Below are positions 61,341 through 64,000 of a DNA stretch of 64,000 nt, piece by piece (the stretch's first letter is position 1; each line of letters starts with the position of its first letter). Both the position numbers and the translations under genes were made by a program. The stretch comes from Kumtagia ephedrae (GTDB lineage Bacteria > Pseudomonadota > Alphaproteobacteria > Rhizobiales > Rhizobiaceae). Under the pieces are notes generated by a model. It was not told the DNA's origin. It did not search any database and was given only the letters and a program-made list of their open reading frames with translations. The DNA lies in the NCBI RefSeq assembly GCF_003012745.1, contig NZ_PXYK01000012.1, positions 118,161 through 182,160 of the forward strand. The letters are read 5' to 3'.

Positions 61341-61925
61341 TCAGGCCAGCCCTTCCGCCTTCAGCGTCGCCTGCACCGCGGGCCGCGCCGCGATGCGGGC
61401 ATGGTAGGCCTCGAGCGCGGCCGGCAGCGCGATGTCCAGGCCGGGGGCCCAGCTCGCCATGACGAACAGGTAGGCGTCGGCGCCGCTGAAATCGTTGCCG
61501 AACAAATAGTCGCCCTTGAGCTGGCCGGCGAGGTAGTCGAAGCGTTCGCCGAGCACCTGCTTGTTGATCGCCTTCATCTCGTCGCCCGGCAGGAACATAT
61601 AGGCGAGGAACGGCTTGTGCAGCTCCTCCGTCATGAAGCCGAGCGCCTCGATCATGCGGATGCGGCCGAGCGGCCCGGGCGGGATGAGGTGCGGCGCCTG
61701 CTCGGCGATCCAGGTGATGATGGCGACGTTCTCGGTCAGCACCTCGCCTTCGTCGAGGACGAGCGCCGGCACGTAACCCTTCGGGTTGACCCTGGTGAAG
61801 TCGTCGCCGGCCTCGGTCGTGCGGGTGGGAATGTCCACCTTGACCATCTCATAGCCGAGGCCGGCCTCGTTGAGGGCGATGTGGGGCGCCTGGCTGCAGG
61901 CGCCGGGGGCGAGATAGAGCTTCAT
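61341..61925 (-). CDS. Glutathione S-transferase, beta-like
   Basis: The 194-residue protein starts MKLYLAPGACSQAPHIALNE (with the C/S region of beta-class GSTs), then NPKGYVPALVLDEGEVLTENVAI and the C-terminal GNDFSGADAYLFVMASWA. It is a cytosolic detoxification enzyme. It is the last gene of the arsR-SRPBCC operon, its ATG overlapping the previous stop. Confidence 0.92.
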   Translation of the reverse strand: MKLYLAPGACSQAPHIALNEAGLGYEMVKVDIPTRTTEAGDDFTRVNPKGYVPALVLDEGEVLTENVAIITWIAEQAPHLIPPGPLGRIRMIEALGFMTEELHKPFLAYMFLPGDEMKAINKQVLGERFDYLAGQLKGDYLFGNDFSGADAYLFVMASWAPGLDIALPAALEAYHARIAARPAVQATLKAEGLA

Positions 61926-62374
61926 TGCACAAGATACTCCGCGAGGTTGTCGAGCGTCTCCTCCCAGCCGACGCGATGGCCGTCGCGCGAGGCGTAGGAC
62001 AGGAAGAAGGCCTGGTGCAGGGTGAGCATGGTGCCGCCGTCGTCATCCTTCAGCGTGATGGTGACGACCGTTTCGTGCTCGGGCATGCCCTTGTCGTCGA
62101 GCCAGCGGTGCGAGAACACGATCCTCTCCGGCGGCACGATCTCCCTGTAGGTGCCGGCGAGCCAGTGATCGGTCCCGTCGGGATCGCGCATGCAGGTCTT
62201 GAACCATCCGCCCGGCCTTATGTCGCCTTCCGAGAAGGGCAGCGTAAAACCTTTCGGGCAGCACCAGCGGTTGAGCCGGTCGGGCTCGGTCCAGCATCGG
62301 AATACCAGCTCGCGCGCCGCGTCGAAGCGGCGGCGAATGGTGAGCTCCGGGCGGGTTTCGGCGCGGACGTTCAT
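61922..62374 (-). CDS. SRPBCC (AHSA1-like) domain protein
   Basis: The 150-residue single START/SRPBCC domain (LTIRRRFDAARELVFRCWTE, ending WEETLDNLAEYL) binds a small hydrophobic ligand or assists proteins. It overlaps the GST gene by 4 nt at its 3' end and the two-domain SRPBCC gene by 4 nt at its start, so the unit is translationally coupled. Confidence 0.88.
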   Translation of the reverse strand: MNVRAETRPELTIRRRFDAARELVFRCWTEPDRLNRWCCPKGFTLPFSEGDIRPGGWFKTCMRDPDGTDHWLAGTYREIVPPERIVFSHRWLDDKGMPEHETVVTITLKDDDGGTMLTLHQAFFLSYASRDGHRVGWEETLDNLAEYLVQ

Positions 62375-63348
62375 GAGTTTCCTCCCTGGTCGAGCGTGGC
62401 GAGAAGCTCCTCCAGCCGCTCGTAGCTCTGGCGGGCGCCCCATTCCATGCCGGAAGCCGCCATGCCGTCGCGTTCGGCGACGCTGTCGAAGCGCGACACC
62501 GCCGTCAACTGCGTGCCGCCTTCGATCTCCTCGAAGATCTGGGTGTTGACGATGCGCTTGTCCCGGTAAGGCCCTTCCATCGCGAAGGTGTTGACCAGCC
62601 GCTCCGGCGCGACGAATTCGAGATAGTCGCCGAAGAAGATATAGCGGTTGCCCTGCGGATCGGACTGCTCGACCCGGTATTGTCCGCCGGCGCGCGGGTC
62701 GAACGCGGTGATGGTGTTCTTGTGGTCGCGCGGACCCCACCAGGCGGCGAGATGTTCGGGCCGCGTGAAGCAGCTCCACACCAGCGCGCGCGGGGCGGCG
62801 AAGCTGCGGCGCATCAGGATCACCGGACGGCCCTTCGGCAGGGCGAGGATCAGCGCGCCGGGATCGTTCCTGGCCGCCGCGGCGGCGTGCAGCTCGAGCT
62901 TGTCGATCTGCTGGGTCAGGCCTTCCTCCATGCCCGCCAGGCTCTCGGCCGCGGCCGGATCGGCGAAAATGACGTCGGCCTTGATCGCCACGCGGGTGCG
63001 TTCGCCCTCTTCCGCGAAGGTGACGGTAAACAGCGATTCGACCAGAAGCTTGCCGCCTTCGCGATACTCGGTCGTGAAGACCAGGCGCTCCGGCGGCGCG
63101 ACCTCCACCACCTTGCCGTGGTTGGCGAAGACGAAGCCGCCCGGCGCGCGGAAGTCGATGCGCAGCCTGCCGCCGGGGCGGGCGTCGAAGACGGCGTCGG
63201 GGACGGTGAAGTCGTGCGGCGCCCACCAGCGCAGCAGGTGCTTCGGCTCCGTCCAGATGCGGAACATCAGGTCGCGCGGCGCGTCGAAGACGCGGCTGAC
63301 CAGCACGCCGGGCTGCGCGGCCTCAGCGATCCTTTGGGTCGCTTCCAT
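62371..63348 (-). CDS. Tandem two-domain SRPBCC (AHSA1-like) protein
   Basis: The 325-residue protein has two AHSA1/SRPBCC domains in a row, each with the RxFDAPRxLVFxxWTEPxHLxxWW-type opening: FDAPRDLMFRIWTEPKHLLR at about 21-40, and FAAPRALVWSCFTRPEHLAA about 160 residues later. A fusion of duplicates is the simplest explanation. It overlaps arsR by 26 nt. Confidence 0.87.
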   Translation of the reverse strand: MEATQRIAEAAQPGVLVSRVFDAPRDLMFRIWTEPKHLLRWWAPHDFTVPDAVFDARPGGRLRIDFRAPGGFVFANHGKVVEVAPPERLVFTTEYREGGKLLVESLFTVTFAEEGERTRVAIKADVIFADPAAAESLAGMEEGLTQQIDKLELHAAAAARNDPGALILALPKGRPVILMRRSFAAPRALVWSCFTRPEHLAAWWGPRDHKNTITAFDPRAGGQYRVEQSDPQGNRYIFFGDYLEFVAPERLVNTFAMEGPYRDKRIVNTQIFEEIEGGTQLTAVSRFDSVAERDGMAASGMEWGARQSYERLEELLATLDQGGNS

Positions 63349-63679
63349 GCTTCTCTCCTTTCTGCAGTTCCTTGAGATAGGCGTCGAGCCGGTCGAAGCT
63401 CTCGTCCCAGAACCGGCGGTAGTTTTCGAGCCAGCCGGCGAGGTCGCGCAGCGGCTCGGGACGGAATTTGCGCGGCCGGAACTGGGCGGTGCGGCCCTGC
63501 TCCACCAGGCCGGCGCGCTCCAGCACCTTGAGGTGCCTGGACACGGCCGGCAGGCTCATGTCGAACGGCTCGGCCAGCTCGTTGACCGTCGCCTCGCCGG
63601 TCGCCAGCCGCGCCAGGATCGCCCGCCGCGTCGGGTCGGCCAGCGCCTGCAAGGTCATGCTCAGCCGGTCGGTGCTCAT
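63323..63679 (-). CDS. ArsR-family transcriptional regulator
   Basis: The 118-residue winged-helix protein (ADPTRRAILARLATGEATVNELAEP, then SLPAVSRHLKVLERAGLV) lacks the usual metal-binding cysteines and belongs to the ArsR group that precedes SRPBCC genes. It heads the four-gene operon arsR-SRPBCC-SRPBCC-GST with all junctions overlapping. Autoregulation through the palindrome at 63694-63703 is likely. Confidence 0.92.
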   Translation of the reverse strand: MSTDRLSMTLQALADPTRRAILARLATGEATVNELAEPFDMSLPAVSRHLKVLERAGLVEQGRTAQFRPRKFRPEPLRDLAGWLENYRRFWDESFDRLDAYLKELQKGEKHGSDPKDR

Positions 63680-63693
63680 TATTCAACTGACGA

Positions 63694-63703
63694 GTTAATT
63701 AAC
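63694..63703. promoter_or_regulatory. Palindrome upstream of arsR
   Basis: GTTAATTAAC is a perfect 10-bp palindrome 15 nt before the ArsR start, in an AT-rich promoter patch. It is a plausible operator for the ArsR protein. Confidence 0.45.
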
Positions 63704-63944
63704 ATACCGGTTAAATAAATCGATCCGATGTCATTGTCAAGCAGGTTCGGTCGAGTCGTCTTGAGCAGGTTTTGTTCTGCGCCGCCGGAGCATTGCGCCG
63801 CCGGTACGGCGGCGCAATGGCTCCGCATCTCCCCTCGCATTCGGCTTGCTCGACAACTTTGGACAGGGGACAGTTTTACCCCGACTCCCTGGAGACCCGA
63901 AGAACGGCGTTGACGTTGGGGCCGCGTGCGATTCTGCTGGGATC

Positions 63945-64000
63945 ATGATTCGCGGCGGCTTTCTGTCGAAGGATGGACGAGCACACCTCGAGGCGCTGGT
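63945..64000 (+). CDS. 5' fragment of a possible IS630-type transposase gene
   Basis: The last 56 nt encode MIRGGFLSKDGRAHLEALV, which recalls the N-terminus of IS630-family transposases common in rhizobia. The gene continues past the window. The preceding 265-nt gap (63680-63944) carries the ArsR operator, a GCGCCGCCGGTACGGCGGCGC hairpin near 63789 and one GGGGACAG motif at 63866-63873. Weakly supported because only 18 or so codons are visible. Confidence 0.35.
   Translation, partial: MIRGGFLSKDGRAHLEAL

Overview
The window is GC-rich chromosomal DNA of an alphaproteobacterium of the order Hyphomicrobiales (Rhizobiales), most likely the Mesorhizobium/Aminobacter side (Phyllobacteriaceae). 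This rests on the lptC-lptA-lptB-rpoN-hpf-ptsN order, MmcB, a TIGR02300 acidic protein and DUF1150 downstream of Hsp20. It also rests on a CP4-like class II AroA, a C4-pathway 5-aminolevulinate synthase, sites resembling the rhizobial Irr box (ICE), and a RIME-type mosaic repeat. No plasmid, phage or conjugation genes are visible. The only transposase hint is a fragment at the right edge.

Layout. 0-3.1 kb: iron handling (imelysin, bacterioferritin-associated ferredoxin, bacterioferritin, partial di-haem protein) behind a candidate Irr box. 3.3-14.2 kb: mixed housekeeping genes (FAD reductase, MFS pump, hemA, mmcB, L,D-transpeptidase, an Nfu Fe-S scaffold with a second candidate Irr box, universal stress protein, trpS, nucleoside hydrolase). 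14.3-26.7 kb: core genes (hsp20-DUF1150, ptsN, hpf, rpoN, lptB/A/C, def, rmuC, adenosine kinase, ppk2). 26.8-32.2 kb: haem acquisition by cell-surface signalling (fecI-like sigma, fecR-like anti-sigma, TonB receptor with N-terminal signalling domain, haem oxygenase).

32.4-44.4 kb is the most unusual region. Reading leftward it encodes two oxygenase catalytic subunits without a Rieske domain, a reductase carrying an extra N-terminal Rieske domain, a GST-like protein and S-formylglutathione hydrolase. Reading rightward it encodes a GntR regulator and a four-gene BMP/nucleoside-type ABC importer. This matches the logic of the NdmC-NdmD-NdmE N-demethylase of caffeine-degrading pseudomonads, in which the Rieske centre is supplied by the reductase and a GST-like subunit holds the complex together. 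Here there are two NdmC-type subunits, a purine-type importer and a formaldehyde-detoxification enzyme. My reading is an uptake and oxidative N-demethylation system for an N-methylated purine or related heterocycle; the substrate is not known. Large nested palindromic repeats sit in most gaps of this region.

44.4-53.4 kb: small conserved unknowns, an AlkB-like dioxygenase, SelO, a phosphoesterase, aroA, the TIGR02300 protein, tRNA-Ala(GGC) and a PQQ-type sugar dehydrogenase. 53.4-61.1 kb: a second catabolic locus with a PuuR-like XRE-cupin regulator leading a polyamine-type ABC importer, an FAD amine oxidoreductase and a cupin, divergent from a mandelate racemase/muconate lactonizing family enzyme; a clear inverted repeat lies between them. 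61.3-63.7 kb: an overlapping ArsR-SRPBCC-SRPBCC-GST operon. The right edge holds intergenic repeat sequence and the first codons of a possible IS630-type transposase.
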